64,000 bases of DNA from CAZWCE01 sp964632505 (lineage in GTDB: Bacteria; Planctomycetota; Planctomycetia; Pirellulales; Thermoguttaceae), in the NCBI GenBank assembly GCA_964632505.1, contig CAZWCE010000004.1, forward strand, positions 124,001 through 188,000. The letters run 5' to 3'. Positions 9,245 to 17,897 of the stretch are shown one piece after another. The notes beneath the pieces are model-generated. The model was not told where the DNA came from. It was given only the letters and a program-made list of their open reading frames with translations, and made no database searches. Each line of letters begins with the position of its first letter. Positions within the stretch are counted from its first letter, which is position 1. The translations under genes and the position numbers were made by a program.

Positions 9245-11314
9245 ATGGCACTTTTTTCGACTTCCGAAGAAACACTGGCAATCAATACGATCCGCACCCT
9301 TTCGATGGATGCCGTTCAAGCGGCCAACAGCGGGCATCCCGGTACCCCGATGGCCCTGGCTCCCGTCGGCTATCTCTTGTTCAACGAAGTCATGAATTAC
9401 GATCCTGAAGATCCTCACTGGATTGCCCGGGACCGCTTCATCCTTTCCTGCGGTCACGCCTCGATGCTCATCTATTCCCTTCTGCATCTTTCCGGCGTCA
9501 AGCAGGTCGACGATCAAGGGAATCCGACCTCCGAGCCGGCCGTGTCGCTGGAGGAAATTCAAAATTTCCGCCAATTGAACAGCCGCAGCCCGGGGCATCC
9601 CGAATATCGCCATACCACCGGCGTGGAAACCACAACGGGACCGCTGGGACAAGGAATCGGCAACTCCGTCGGCATGGCGATTGCCATGAAATGGCTGGCC
9701 GCCAACTACAACCGACCGGGCTACGAACTGTTCGACAACAACATCTACGCCCTCTGCAGCGACGGGGACATGATGGAAGGCGTCGGCGCCGAGGCCGCTT
9801 CGCTGGCCGGGCACTTGAAACTTTCCAATCTCTGCTGGTTCTATGACGACAACAAGATCACGATCGAAGGCAACACCGACCTGGCGTTTTCCGACGACAC
9901 CGAAACCCGTTTCCACGGCTACGGCTGGAATGTCGAGACGGTCGAAGACATCAACGACCTGGAAGCCCTCCGAGCGGCGCTGAAAAGCTTCGAGGACTGC
10001 AAGGATCGGCCGACGCTGATCGTCATGAAAAGCGTCATCGCCTGGGGCGCCCCCAACGCCGCCGGAACGCACGGCGCCCACGGAGCCCCGCTCGGTGAGG
10101 ACGAGATCCGCGCGACCAAGAAGATCTATGACTGGCCGGAATCGGAACACTTCCTCGTTCCCGAATCGGTCAAGAAGATGTTCGAAAACGGCATCCGCAA
10201 ACGCGGTGCCGAGCAACACGCTTCATGGTCGAAACTGTACGCAGGCTACAAGAAGGATCACCCCAAGTTGGCGGACGAACTGGACCTGATCCTCCAACAC
10301 CGGTTGCCGCAGGGGTGGGATGCCGATATCCCGACCTTCGATCCCGATGAGAAAGGCGTCGCCAGCCGCGCTTCTTCCGGCAAGGTGCTCAACGCCATCG
10401 CCAAAAACATTCCTTGGATGATCGGCGGATCGGCCGATTTGGCCCCCTCGAACAAATCGAATCTCACCTTCGACGAGGCCGGCGAATTCGGCCTTCGGAC
10501 CCCCGAGGGGCGCAACCTCCACTTCGGGGTGCGCGAGCATGCGATGGCCGCGGCGGTCAACGGAATGACGCTCTGCGGACTTCGGGCCTACGGCGCCACT
10601 TTCTTCATCTTCTCCGATTACCTGCGCCCCTCTCTACGATTGAGTGCGTTGATGGAGATCCCTTCGCTGTTCCTCTTCACCCACGATTCGATCGGTGTCG
10701 GGGAAGACGGCCCCACGCATCAGCCCGTCGAACATCTGGCCGCGCTTCGGGCGATCCCCAATCTCCTCATCTTCCGACCCGCCGATGCCAATGAGGTGGC
10801 CGAGTGCTACCGGGCAGCTCTCCGGCAGGATCGATCCCCCTCGGCGCTGGTACTGACCCGGCAGAACATCCCCACGGTCGACCGCCGACAATATGCTCCG
10901 GCCGACGGGGTGGCCAAGGGAGCCTACGTGCTCGCCGATGCCGAGGACGGCAAGCCGGAGGTGATCCTCATGGCCAGCGGCAGTGAAGTCGCTCTCTGCC
11001 TCCAGGCGAGGGAAACCCTCGCCGCCGAAGGCGTGAAACCCCGGGTCGTGAGCATGCCTTGCTGGGAGCTGTTCGAGATGCAATCGGAGGAATATCGCGA
11101 AGAGGTGCTGCCGTCGGCCGTTCGGGCCCGCGTGGGCGTGGAGCTCGGCGTGGTCCAGGGTTGGGAGAAATACCTTGGCGGACAGGGCCGCTTCCTCGGC
11201 ATGAGCGGATTCGGGGCCTCGGCGCCCGTCGGCGACCTCTTGAAACATTTCGGCATCACGCCGGAAAACCTCGTGGCCATGGCGAGGGAAACCCTGAAAT
11301 CGACCGGCAACTGA
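9245..11314 (+). CDS. tkt: Transketolase
   Basis: 689 residues, the normal length. It transfers two-carbon ketol units between sugar phosphates using thiamine diphosphate (non-oxidative pentose phosphate pathway). Visible hallmarks are NSGHPGTPMALAP near the N-terminus, the ThDP-binding GDGDMMEGV-type stretch (CSDGDMMEGVGAEAASLAGH), GTHGAHGAPLG, the transketolase signature region VREHAMAAAVNGM, THDSIGVGEDGPTHQPVEHL, and a C-terminal domain with VRARVGVELG. It is preceded by 221 nt of non-coding DNA and followed by a terminator, so it is probably monocistronic. Confidence 0.97.
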   Translation: MALFSTSEETLAINTIRTLSMDAVQAANSGHPGTPMALAPVGYLLFNEVMNYDPEDPHWIARDRFILSCGHASMLIYSLLHLSGVKQVDDQGNPTSEPAVSLEEIQNFRQLNSRSPGHPEYRHTTGVETTTGPLGQGIGNSVGMAIAMKWLAANYNRPGYELFDNNIYALCSDGDMMEGVGAEAASLAGHLKLSNLCWFYDDNKITIEGNTDLAFSDDTETRFHGYGWNVETVEDINDLEALRAALKSFEDCKDRPTLIVMKSVIAWGAPNAAGTHGAHGAPLGEDEIRATKKIYDWPESEHFLVPESVKKMFENGIRKRGAEQHASWSKLYAGYKKDHPKLADELDLILQHRLPQGWDADIPTFDPDEKGVASRASSGKVLNAIAKNIPWMIGGSADLAPSNKSNLTFDEAGEFGLRTPEGRNLHFGVREHAMAAAVNGMTLCGLRAYGATFFIFSDYLRPSLRLSALMEIPSLFLFTHDSIGVGEDGPTHQPVEHLAALRAIPNLLIFRPADANEVAECYRAALRQDRSPSALVLTRQNIPTVDRRQYAPADGVAKGAYVLADAEDGKPEVILMASGSEVALCLQARETLAAEGVKPRVVSMPCWELFEMQSEEYREEVLPSAVRARVGVELGVVQGWEKYLGGQGRFLGMSGFGASAPVGDLLKHFGITPENLVAMARETLKSTGN

Positions 11315-11335
11315 TGGCCGACGATCACCCCCCGC

Positions 11336-11370
11336 AAGGACGGTGACGGTCGCCCGCCATCGTCCTTTTT
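11336..11370 (+). terminator. Probable terminator after transketolase
   Basis: Arms AAGGACG and CGTCCTT enclose an 18-nt GC-rich loop and are followed by five T in total. Confidence 0.6.
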
Positions 11371-11455
11371 CCTTGCGCCGAAAAATGTGGCTCTCGGGCC
11401 AATGTTTCGGCGAAATTATATCGTGATTCTCGCCTTTTCCAAGTCGGGGGTTCCC

Positions 11456-11484
11456 TTGCCGGAAGCGGGGAAATCGAGTATACT
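11456..11484 (+). promoter_or_regulatory. Sigma70-type promoter for dciA-gyrB
   Basis: TTGCCG, a 17-nt spacer, then TATACT; transcription would begin near 11491, about 70 nt before the dciA start. Confidence 0.65.
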
Positions 11485-11558
11485 GCTTTTTTGGCTAAGT
11501 GTATGGAAACAAGGGGCTTATTTGCGAAGATACGGCATTATGCGAGGGAGGCGATTTC

Positions 11559-11927
11559 GTGCCGCGTAAGCGCGTGTCGGGGCAGAACGGTCGTCCGCAT
11601 GAGGCGTCGCGTTCCTACCGTCGAGCAGAGCGAGGACAACCGGAACGTCTCGGCGACGTCCTTCCACAATTGATGGCCAAGGTCGGCTTCCAACGCACGC
11701 GGGGACAAGAGGAGCTGGAAGAGGCGTGGCTGGAGGCGGTCGGCCGCGAGATGGGGAAAATGACCCGTCCGACCGGCGTCTCCGGAGGCAAACTGCAGGT
11801 GCAAGTCGATCACAACGTAATCGCGCAGGAGTTGCGATTCCGAGAAAAAGACCTGCTTGAGACGCTCCGCCGGGCTTTGCCCGAGGAACAACTCACCGGG
11901 ATCCGCTATCGCGTCCTCGGGCGATAA
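11559..11927 (+). CDS. DciA-like DUF721 protein
   Basis: 122 residues from a GTG at 11559, selected because GGGAGG lies 7 nt upstream; upstream in-frame ATGs have no ribosome site. The core matches DUF721 (LGDVLPQLMAKVG, LEEAWLEAVGREMGKMTRP, GKLQVQVDHNVIAQELRFREKDLLETLRRAL). DciA proteins load or assist the replicative helicase in bacteria lacking DnaC. The position immediately before gyrB is the common context for DUF721 genes. The basic N-terminal ~30 residues (PRKRVSGQNGRPHEASRSYRR) look disordered and may bind nucleic acid. Confidence 0.82.
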   Translation: MPRKRVSGQNGRPHEASRSYRRAERGQPERLGDVLPQLMAKVGFQRTRGQEELEEAWLEAVGREMGKMTRPTGVSGGKLQVQVDHNVIAQELRFREKDLLETLRRALPEEQLTGIRYRVLGR

Positions 11928-12074
11928 GCCCCACCCGCTCGGAATGCCTTTCTCTTTGCTGTTATGCGTGATCTCCGTTTCTCCACATGATCCAGCCTCG
12001 GCGGTTTCGAAGTCATCCAAGGACCTCCATCGCATCATCCTCCTACCCATCGATTGAACACGGATTCCCAGAAC

Positions 12075-14657
12075 ATGTCGGAAGAACATCCTCATCATCA
12101 GGCACCTGAAAATCGTCCCCTCGAACCGGCTTCTCCGGAACCGCAAAAAGAAACCGGCGGAGATGTGGAGGATTTTTTCGTCGATGCTTCCCAGCCTCCG
12201 GTGGCGCCGGAAAAGCTCGACGAATATTCCGCGAAGGATCTGGAGCACAAGTCGGACCAAGAACACGTCCGTCTGCGCCCCGATATGTACATCGGCGACA
12301 CCGCCAGCCGGGGACTGCACCATCTGGTGAACGAGGTGGTCGACAACTCGATCGACGAAGCGATGGCCGGCTACGCTTCCGCCGTGACGGTGACGATCAA
12401 CAACGACGGCTCGGTCTCGGTCGAAGACGACGGTCGCGGCATTCCGGTCGAGGATCACCCCGACCTGGGCGTCTCCACGCTTGAGGGAGTGATGACCGTC
12501 TTGAAGTTCGGCGGAAAGTTCAGCAAGGGGGCCTATCAGACATCCGGAGGACTGCACGGCGTCGGCGTGACGGTCGTCAACTTCCTCTCCGAATGGTGCG
12601 AGGTCGAAGTCTACCGCAACGGCCATATCTATCAGCAGGAGTATGAAAGAGGCATCCCGGATGGTATGGTTTCGAAAATCGGCAAAACCGACCGGCGCGG
12701 CACCAAAACCACGTTCAAACCCGACCCCCAGATCTTCCCCGCCACGAAGTTCGAATTCAACGTGTTGCAGCGACGACTGCAAGAGCTGGCGTTCTTGAAC
12801 CGGGGAGTGAGAATCGTCCTCTGCGACGACCGGATCGGCCAGGAGGAGGTTTTCGAATACCAGAACGGCATCATCGATTTCATCGAAGAGCTGAACCGCT
12901 CGACCGAGGCGATCCACAAGGAACCGATCTACATTCACGAAGAATCGGACGGCGTGGGTGTCGAAATCGCCATGCAGTACACCTCGGAGTACACCGAAAA
13001 CATCCGCTCCTATGTGAACAACATCCATACGATCGAAGGCGGGACGCACATCTCCGGCTTCCGGACCGCCCTGACCCGGACCCTGAACCTCTACGGGAAG
13101 AAAGAGAATCTCTTCAAACAACTCATTCCCAGCGGGGACGACTTTCGAGAAGGCCTCACGGCGATCCTTTCCCTTCGGGTGCCCAACCCCCGATTCGAAG
13201 GCCAGACGAAGACGAAACTCGGCAACAGCGAAATCGAGGGGATCGTGAATTCCGTCATGGGCGAGGCGCTTTCGAGCTTCCTGGAAGAGAATCCCCGCAT
13301 CGCGCAGACGGTGGTCCGCAAAGGGCTCATCGCCGCCGAGGCTCGGGAAAGCGCCCGGAAGGCGCGTTTGCTGGTTCGCGAGCGCAAGGGAGCACTCAGC
13401 TCGGGAGGAATGCCGGGCAAGTTGCGCGACTGCACCAGCCGCGACGTGGAACGCTGCGAGCTTTACCTGGTCGAGGGAGATTCCGCCGGCGGCAGCGCCG
13501 AGGGAGGACGAATCCGAGAATACCAGGCGATCCTCCCGCTACGGGGAAAAATCATCAATGCCTATAAGTCGCGCGAAGATAAAGTCCTGGCCAACGAGGA
13601 GGTCCGCAGCATGATCGCCGCCCTCGGCTCGGGTGTCGGCGAGGAGCTCGATCTCCAGAAACGCCGATACGGCAAGGTCGTCATCATGACCGACGCCGAC
13701 GTCGACGGGTCCCACATCCGCACACTGTTGCTCACCTTCTTCTACCGGCAGATGTACGATCTCGTGAAACTAGGGCATGTGTACATCGCCCAACCCCCGC
13801 TCTACCGGGTCCGCCGAAAAGGGCGCAAGGATCCCTATTATGTTCAAACGGAAGAGGAGATGAAGCGGCAGCTCCTCGAACTGGGACTCTCCGATGCCCA
13901 ATTCGATCCCCGAGACGGACGCATCATTCGCGGCGAAGAGATCGAGCGGCTCTGCAAGACGCTCTCGGCTCTGGAAGAATCGATCCTCGCGCTGGAACGC
14001 CGAGGCATCAACCTCCGCGACCATGCCGTGCGACAGGATCCGAAAACCGCAAAACTGCCTGTCTTCCATGTCTATTACAATCAGGAAGAGTACTGGATCC
14101 ACTCCCGAAAGGAACTCGACCAATTCCTCTCCGAGCGGGAAGCGGAAACGGGCAAAGAGGCCGACGTCTCGAAATCCTCGGTCGAACCGTCCACGGCGGC
14201 CCTCACCGAAGAGGGGTTGGAAACGCCGCGAATGCGCATCGTCGAACTGCATGAGGTGCGGTCGATGAATCGCCAACTGGCCGACCTGAGAGAAGTGGGG
14301 TTCGAGATCGACAGCCTCATCCCCCAGGAACGTACCGGCACCGAGGAAGCTCGATACCTCCTTCACCGCGGCGAGCAGCAGATCGCCCTGGAGGATCTCC
14401 GGGGACTGCTTTCGGCGATCCGCTCCGCCGGCGAAAAGGGGCTCGAACTCACCCGATTCAAAGGCTTGGGCGAAATGAACGCCGAAGAACTCCGTGAAAC
14501 GACGCTCAACCCGGAGAATAGAACGCTTGTACAGGTCACCATGGACGATGCCTCCGCCGCCGACGATCTCTTCCGCGTCCTCATGGGCGATAAGGTCGAG
14601 CCACGACGGGAATTCATCGAAAAGCATGCCCTGGAAGTGCGCAATCTCGATATCTGA
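12075..14657 (+). CDS. gyrB: DNA gyrase subunit B
   Basis: About 860 residues. This is the ATPase subunit of the type IIA topoisomerase that supercoils DNA. The GHKL ATPase domain shows RPDMYIGD, NEVVDNSIDEA, DDGRGIPV and GGLHGVGV. The TOPRIM region shows EGDSAGGSAEGGR, PLRGKIINA and MTDADVDGSHIRTLLL, and the protein ends with RFKGLGEMNAEELRETTLNP. An insertion of roughly 170 residues between TOPRIM and the end resembles long Gram-negative GyrB, which favours GyrB over ParE. Neither the ATG at 12075 nor an in-frame TTG at 12054 has a clear ribosome site. The first ~60 residues are an acidic, proline-rich extension. gyrA is not in the window. Confidence 0.93.
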   Translation: MSEEHPHHQAPENRPLEPASPEPQKETGGDVEDFFVDASQPPVAPEKLDEYSAKDLEHKSDQEHVRLRPDMYIGDTASRGLHHLVNEVVDNSIDEAMAGYASAVTVTINNDGSVSVEDDGRGIPVEDHPDLGVSTLEGVMTVLKFGGKFSKGAYQTSGGLHGVGVTVVNFLSEWCEVEVYRNGHIYQQEYERGIPDGMVSKIGKTDRRGTKTTFKPDPQIFPATKFEFNVLQRRLQELAFLNRGVRIVLCDDRIGQEEVFEYQNGIIDFIEELNRSTEAIHKEPIYIHEESDGVGVEIAMQYTSEYTENIRSYVNNIHTIEGGTHISGFRTALTRTLNLYGKKENLFKQLIPSGDDFREGLTAILSLRVPNPRFEGQTKTKLGNSEIEGIVNSVMGEALSSFLEENPRIAQTVVRKGLIAAEARESARKARLLVRERKGALSSGGMPGKLRDCTSRDVERCELYLVEGDSAGGSAEGGRIREYQAILPLRGKIINAYKSREDKVLANEEVRSMIAALGSGVGEELDLQKRRYGKVVIMTDADVDGSHIRTLLLTFFYRQMYDLVKLGHVYIAQPPLYRVRRKGRKDPYYVQTEEEMKRQLLELGLSDAQFDPRDGRIIRGEEIERLCKTLSALEESILALERRGINLRDHAVRQDPKTAKLPVFHVYYNQEEYWIHSRKELDQFLSEREAETGKEADVSKSSVEPSTAALTEEGLETPRMRIVELHEVRSMNRQLADLREVGFEIDSLIPQERTGTEEARYLLHRGEQQIALEDLRGLLSAIRSAGEKGLELTRFKGLGEMNAEELRETTLNPENRTLVQVTMDDASAADDLFRVLMGDKVEPRREFIEKHALEVRNLDI

Positions 14658-14663
14658 TTTTGC

Positions 14664-14692
14664 TTGCGTCGCGTTTTGCCGTCGGGTAAGAT
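14664..14692 (+). promoter_or_regulatory. Sigma70-type promoter upstream of the exported methyltransferase
   Basis: TTGCGT, a 17-nt spacer, then TAAGAT. The inferred start near 14699 places the repeated element at 14787-14875 in the 5' leader. Confidence 0.55.
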
Positions 14693-14786
14693 AATTGTCG
14701 GTCTTCCTCCGGATCCCCCCTGCGACATTCTTGGCGCGAAGGCTCCGTCTCTTGGAAGCAGCCACGTTGAATGTGGATGATTGAGA

Positions 14787-14875
14787 GTCGCATAAATCGT
14801 GAACCCAGGGCGAACATCGAGAGCCCGGCCCTGCGGCTGTCAATGCGTGAACCAAGGGGTCACTGCTTATGCGAC
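14787..14875 (+). repeat. Structured intergenic element, copy A
   Basis: An 89-nt palindromic element with a perfect 9-bp terminal inverted repeat (GTCGCATAA with TTATGCGAC). Inside, GTGAACC pairs with GGTCAC (one bulge) and AGCC with GGCT form nested and internal stems. It aligns almost without gaps to copy B and, in reverse, to copy C. It lies 53 nt before the methyltransferase start. Confidence 0.8.
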
Positions 14876-14928
14876 ATGAATATGTCCTCAGCGTTCCCCT
14901 CCCCTACCCCCAATCGAAGGAGATTTCG

Positions 14929-15624
14929 ATGATGAAACGTCCCCGGCAACTTGTGATGATAGCTTTCCTTCTGTCTTTCCTGGTGATGCCTTCGGTCGGA
15001 TGGTGCGATTCCGGCGAGAGCACCCGGGTGGAGAGTCAACATGAAAAACGCATTTCCGGCGGCTATCCCTACCGCGAGAAGGCGGATTATGTTCTGGAAG
15101 AACTCGACCTGAAGTCGGGGGATGCGGTCGTCGACATCGGCGCCGGCGACGGGTGGTGGACCGAAAAGATGGCCCGGGAAGTGGGAGAGGATGGCAAAGT
15201 TTACGCGGCGGAAATCTCCGACGAGAAGGTCCGTCGGCTGAAAAAGAATATCGAGGAACACCCCCAAGTGGAACCCTACGTTTGCCCCACCGACGGCACC
15301 GGCCTTGAAGAAAACGTGTGCGATCTGGCGTTTCTCTCGAAGACATTCCATCACATCGATCCGGAGATCCACGTCGACTATTTCAAGCATCTGCGCGAAG
15401 TGGTCCGGCCGGACGGACGGCTGGTCGTCATCGAGCACCACCCGGTGCTGGCCAAAGGACGCGCCAAAGACCACGGCTGGATGCCGGGCGACCTAATCAC
15501 CAAGGCGGAAGAAGCGGGTTGGATTCTCGTCCGAGCGGAGATGATCACCCAGACGCACCACTTCATCGCCGTTTTCATCCAGAAAGAAGCGATCGACGTT
15601 GCCGAAGAAAAGGAGAAGAACTAA
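14929..15624 (+). CDS. Exported class I SAM-dependent methyltransferase
   Basis: 231 residues. The ATG at 14929 (or 14932) follows AAGGAGA. The N-terminus MKRPRQLVMIAFLLSFLVMP then SVGWC is a signal peptide without a proper lipobox. The rest is a Rossmann methyltransferase: motif I VVDIGAGDGWWT, an acidic residue closing strand 2 (YAAEIS), DLAFLSKTFHHID at motif IV and LREVVRPDGRLVVIEHHP at motif V, most like ubiquinone/menaquinone-type Methyltransf_11 enzymes. Its substrate is unknown. An exported SAM enzyme is odd because SAM is cytosolic. A terminator follows. Confidence 0.82.
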   Translation: MMKRPRQLVMIAFLLSFLVMPSVGWCDSGESTRVESQHEKRISGGYPYREKADYVLEELDLKSGDAVVDIGAGDGWWTEKMAREVGEDGKVYAAEISDEKVRRLKKNIEEHPQVEPYVCPTDGTGLEENVCDLAFLSKTFHHIDPEIHVDYFKHLREVVRPDGRLVVIEHHPVLAKGRAKDHGWMPGDLITKAEEAGWILVRAEMITQTHHFIAVFIQKEAIDVAEEKEKN

Positions 15625-15661
15625 CCCCGGGCAGTTCTCACTCCCCTTCGGAACGCTTCCA

Positions 15662-15690
15662 AGCCGCGACGCGGGTCGCGGCTTTTTTTT
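15662..15690 (+). terminator. Rho-independent terminator after the methyltransferase
   Basis: Perfect 9-bp stem AGCCGCGAC/GTCGCGGCT with a 4-nt loop, followed by eight T. Confidence 0.92.
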
Positions 15691-15719
15691 ATCGCCCCAT
15701 TACCGTACCGTCGGAGGTG

Positions 15720-17417
15720 CTATTGCCGGGCCTTGTCGCGGATGGCGATCAGATCCTTCATGACGGAATCGAGATTCGCGTGGCTGGGCGTTTTACCGAA
15801 GCTGTCGTGCAGGGTCCGATAGAGGGCGAACAACTGTGTGTAGACTTTGGTCGCTTTTTTGTCGGGATGATAGACCGTCGGTTTGGTCCCGGTCATCTTG
15901 CGAATCGCCTGATCGACCTTGGAATAGACCCCGCCGACGACCGCTCCGAAAATGGCGGCACCGAGCGCACATGTCTGCGGGGAACGACTGATTTTCATCG
16001 GTCGATTGCAGACATTGGCGTAGATCTGCATCAGGAAGGGGTTCTTCTCGGCGATGCCGCCGCAATTGACCACCTCCTTCACCTGGACGCCGAATTCCTC
16101 GAACCGGTTGATGATGGTCAGCGCCCCGAAGGCGGTCGCCTCGATGAGGGCCCGATAGATCTCCGGCGCCGTGGTGTGCAGGGTTTGGCCGATGAGGAGA
16201 CCGGAGAGCAGCGGGTCGACCAGGATGGTGCGATTGCCGTTGTTCCAGTCGAGCGTCAACAGCCCGCTTTCTCCGGGAGCCAGCTTGACCGCCTCGCGAG
16301 TCAAATTCTCGTGGGGATCGCCCTTGGCGGTGTACTTCGCGGGGGCAAGGTGCTTGACGAACCAGTTGAAAATGTCGCCAACGGCCGACTGGCCCGCCTC
16401 GAGTCCGTACATGTTCGGTAGAATGGAACCGGGAACGATGCCGCATAGTCCCGGGATGTCGGACATCGGATCGCTCATCGGGTGCACCATCATGTCGCAG
16501 GTACTGGTGCCGATGATCTTAACCAGTCGTCCCGGTTTGATCCCGGCCCCGACCGCTCCCATGTGGGCGTCGAACGCCCCGACCGCGACGGGAATTCCCG
16601 GGGGAAGCCCTACTTTTTTCGCCACTTCGTCGGTCAAATCGCCCGCCTTCTGATCCGAGGTGGTGGTCTCCTCGGCGTAATGATCCCGAAAAGGGGCAAG
16701 ATCGGGATCGAGTCGTTTCAAAAACGTCTTGGGAGGAAGCCCCTGCCAATCGCGATGATAGAGCGCCTTGTGGCCGGCGGCGCAGATGCCGCGTGCCATG
16801 GTGTCGGGATCGAGATTCCCCGTGATGAAACCGGGGATGAAATCGGCCAACTCGACCCAGGAGTAGGCCGCCTTGAAGACCTTGAGGTTTTCCCGCTTGC
16901 AGTGCCAGATTTTCGACCAGTACCATTCCGAACTGTACGTACCGCCACACTTTCCGAGATATTGTTTCTTCGAACGTTTCGCCTTCGCGGTGATCTCCGC
17001 CGCCTCGAGATAACCGGAATGATCTTTCCAGAGCCAGGCATGGGCGGAAAGTTGGTTGGCGAACTCCTCCTTCATCGCCAGCGGCACGCCCTGTCGGTCG
17101 ACGGGAATGGGGGTCGAACCGGTCGTGTCGATACCGATGCCGGCGACCAGCTCGGCCGAGAAATCCTTCATCTTTTTCGCTTTGCGGACGGCCCCCCCGA
17201 CACTCTGGTAAAAGCCTTCGATGTAGTCCGCCGGATTCTGTCGGGCCACCAAGGGATCGCGGCCATCGAGAAGAATCCCGTCCTCGCCGCTCGGGTAAGC
17301 GAATTCCTGTTGGGCGATCTCCGTACCGTCGGCCACATCGACCACCAACGCCCGCACACTGTTGGTACCGTAGTCCACGCCGATCGCAAATCGCTTTTTC
17401 GTTGATTTCTTGGCCAT
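15720..17417 (-). CDS. araB: Ribulokinase (FGGY family)
   Basis: 565 residues, standard for L-ribulokinase, which phosphorylates L-ribulose in arabinose use. The start at 17417 is set by GGAGAT 7 nt upstream; a longer frame to 17465 has no site. Visible are the N-terminal FGGY ATPase motif (AIGVDYGTNSVRALVVD), GIGIDTTGSTPIPVD, a substrate-region GGTYSSEWYWSKIWH, GAFDAHMGAVGAG with the catalytic Asp, IIGTSTCDMM, and the C-terminal VNCGGIAEKNPFLMQIYANV and ALGAAIFGAV. No araA or araD lies nearby. A promoter and element B lie upstream on the same strand. Confidence 0.93.
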   Translation of the reverse strand: MAKKSTKKRFAIGVDYGTNSVRALVVDVADGTEIAQQEFAYPSGEDGILLDGRDPLVARQNPADYIEGFYQSVGGAVRKAKKMKDFSAELVAGIGIDTTGSTPIPVDRQGVPLAMKEEFANQLSAHAWLWKDHSGYLEAAEITAKAKRSKKQYLGKCGGTYSSEWYWSKIWHCKRENLKVFKAAYSWVELADFIPGFITGNLDPDTMARGICAAGHKALYHRDWQGLPPKTFLKRLDPDLAPFRDHYAEETTTSDQKAGDLTDEVAKKVGLPPGIPVAVGAFDAHMGAVGAGIKPGRLVKIIGTSTCDMMVHPMSDPMSDIPGLCGIVPGSILPNMYGLEAGQSAVGDIFNWFVKHLAPAKYTAKGDPHENLTREAVKLAPGESGLLTLDWNNGNRTILVDPLLSGLLIGQTLHTTAPEIYRALIEATAFGALTIINRFEEFGVQVKEVVNCGGIAEKNPFLMQIYANVCNRPMKISRSPQTCALGAAIFGAVVGGVYSKVDQAIRKMTGTKPTVYHPDKKATKVYTQLFALYRTLHDSFGKTPSHANLDSVMKDLIAIRDKARQ

Positions 17418-17559
17418 CACCGGGATCTCCATTCTCACCCTGTCTGGTTTCGGGAACTGAACCATTTCTTGCCTTCCGCACCGGTGGCGGTTTCGGTTGC
17501 CGAAGACTTGCTGTCGTGAGCCGCTCTTGTCGTCGCGGCATTCGGAACTTCATAGGGAA

Positions 17560-17651
17560 GGTCGCATCGATGGTGAACCGAGGCCGAGCGTCGTGCGCCC
17601 GGCTTTTCGGGCGTCCTCTCCGGAACCAAGAGGCGACTTCCTTGTGCGACC
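17560..17651 (+). repeat. Structured intergenic element, copy B
   Basis: A 92-nt element with terminal arms GGTCGCA and TGCGACC. It shares GTCGCAT, GTGAACC, AGG.CGA, GCCCGGC and GAACCAAG with copy A at matching positions and has a perfect internal hairpin (CGCCCG, 6-nt loop, CGGGCG). It lies within the leader of the minus-strand ribulokinase gene if the promoter at 17665-17692 is used. Confidence 0.8.
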
Positions 17652-17664
17652 ATGAATAATCGGT

Positions 17665-17692
17665 AGTGTATCAGATTCGTCGGCTCTTGCAA
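17665..17692 (-). promoter_or_regulatory. Sigma70-type promoter for ribulokinase
   Basis: On the minus strand TTGCAA, a 16-nt spacer and TACACT. The start point would fall just before element B, about 240 nt upstream of the gene. Confidence 0.5.
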
Positions 17693-17897
17693 ACGGTCCC
17701 ATTTGCACTCCGGAAACTTGCAGGATCAATTCCATCCACTCACCAGAAGAAAGGCTTCCCGACGTCGCTGCGGCCGCTTTCTCGGCATGAAGCCCTGTTC
17801 AAGATGGGGGTTTTCTCGTATCATGACGATAGGGATCGGTTCATGTATGGTCATGCCGTATCCGAGGGGACCTTTTGCCAAACGGGAGCACGAGAAA

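Noticed and set aside
12075..14657. ParE (topoisomerase IV subunit) instead of GyrB
   Set aside because: The large insertion after TOPRIM and the upstream DUF721 gene favour GyrB, although phylogeny would be decisive.
14787..14875. SAM or SAH riboswitch before the methyltransferase
   Set aside because: The element shows no known SAM/SAH core motifs and recurs upstream of unrelated genes.
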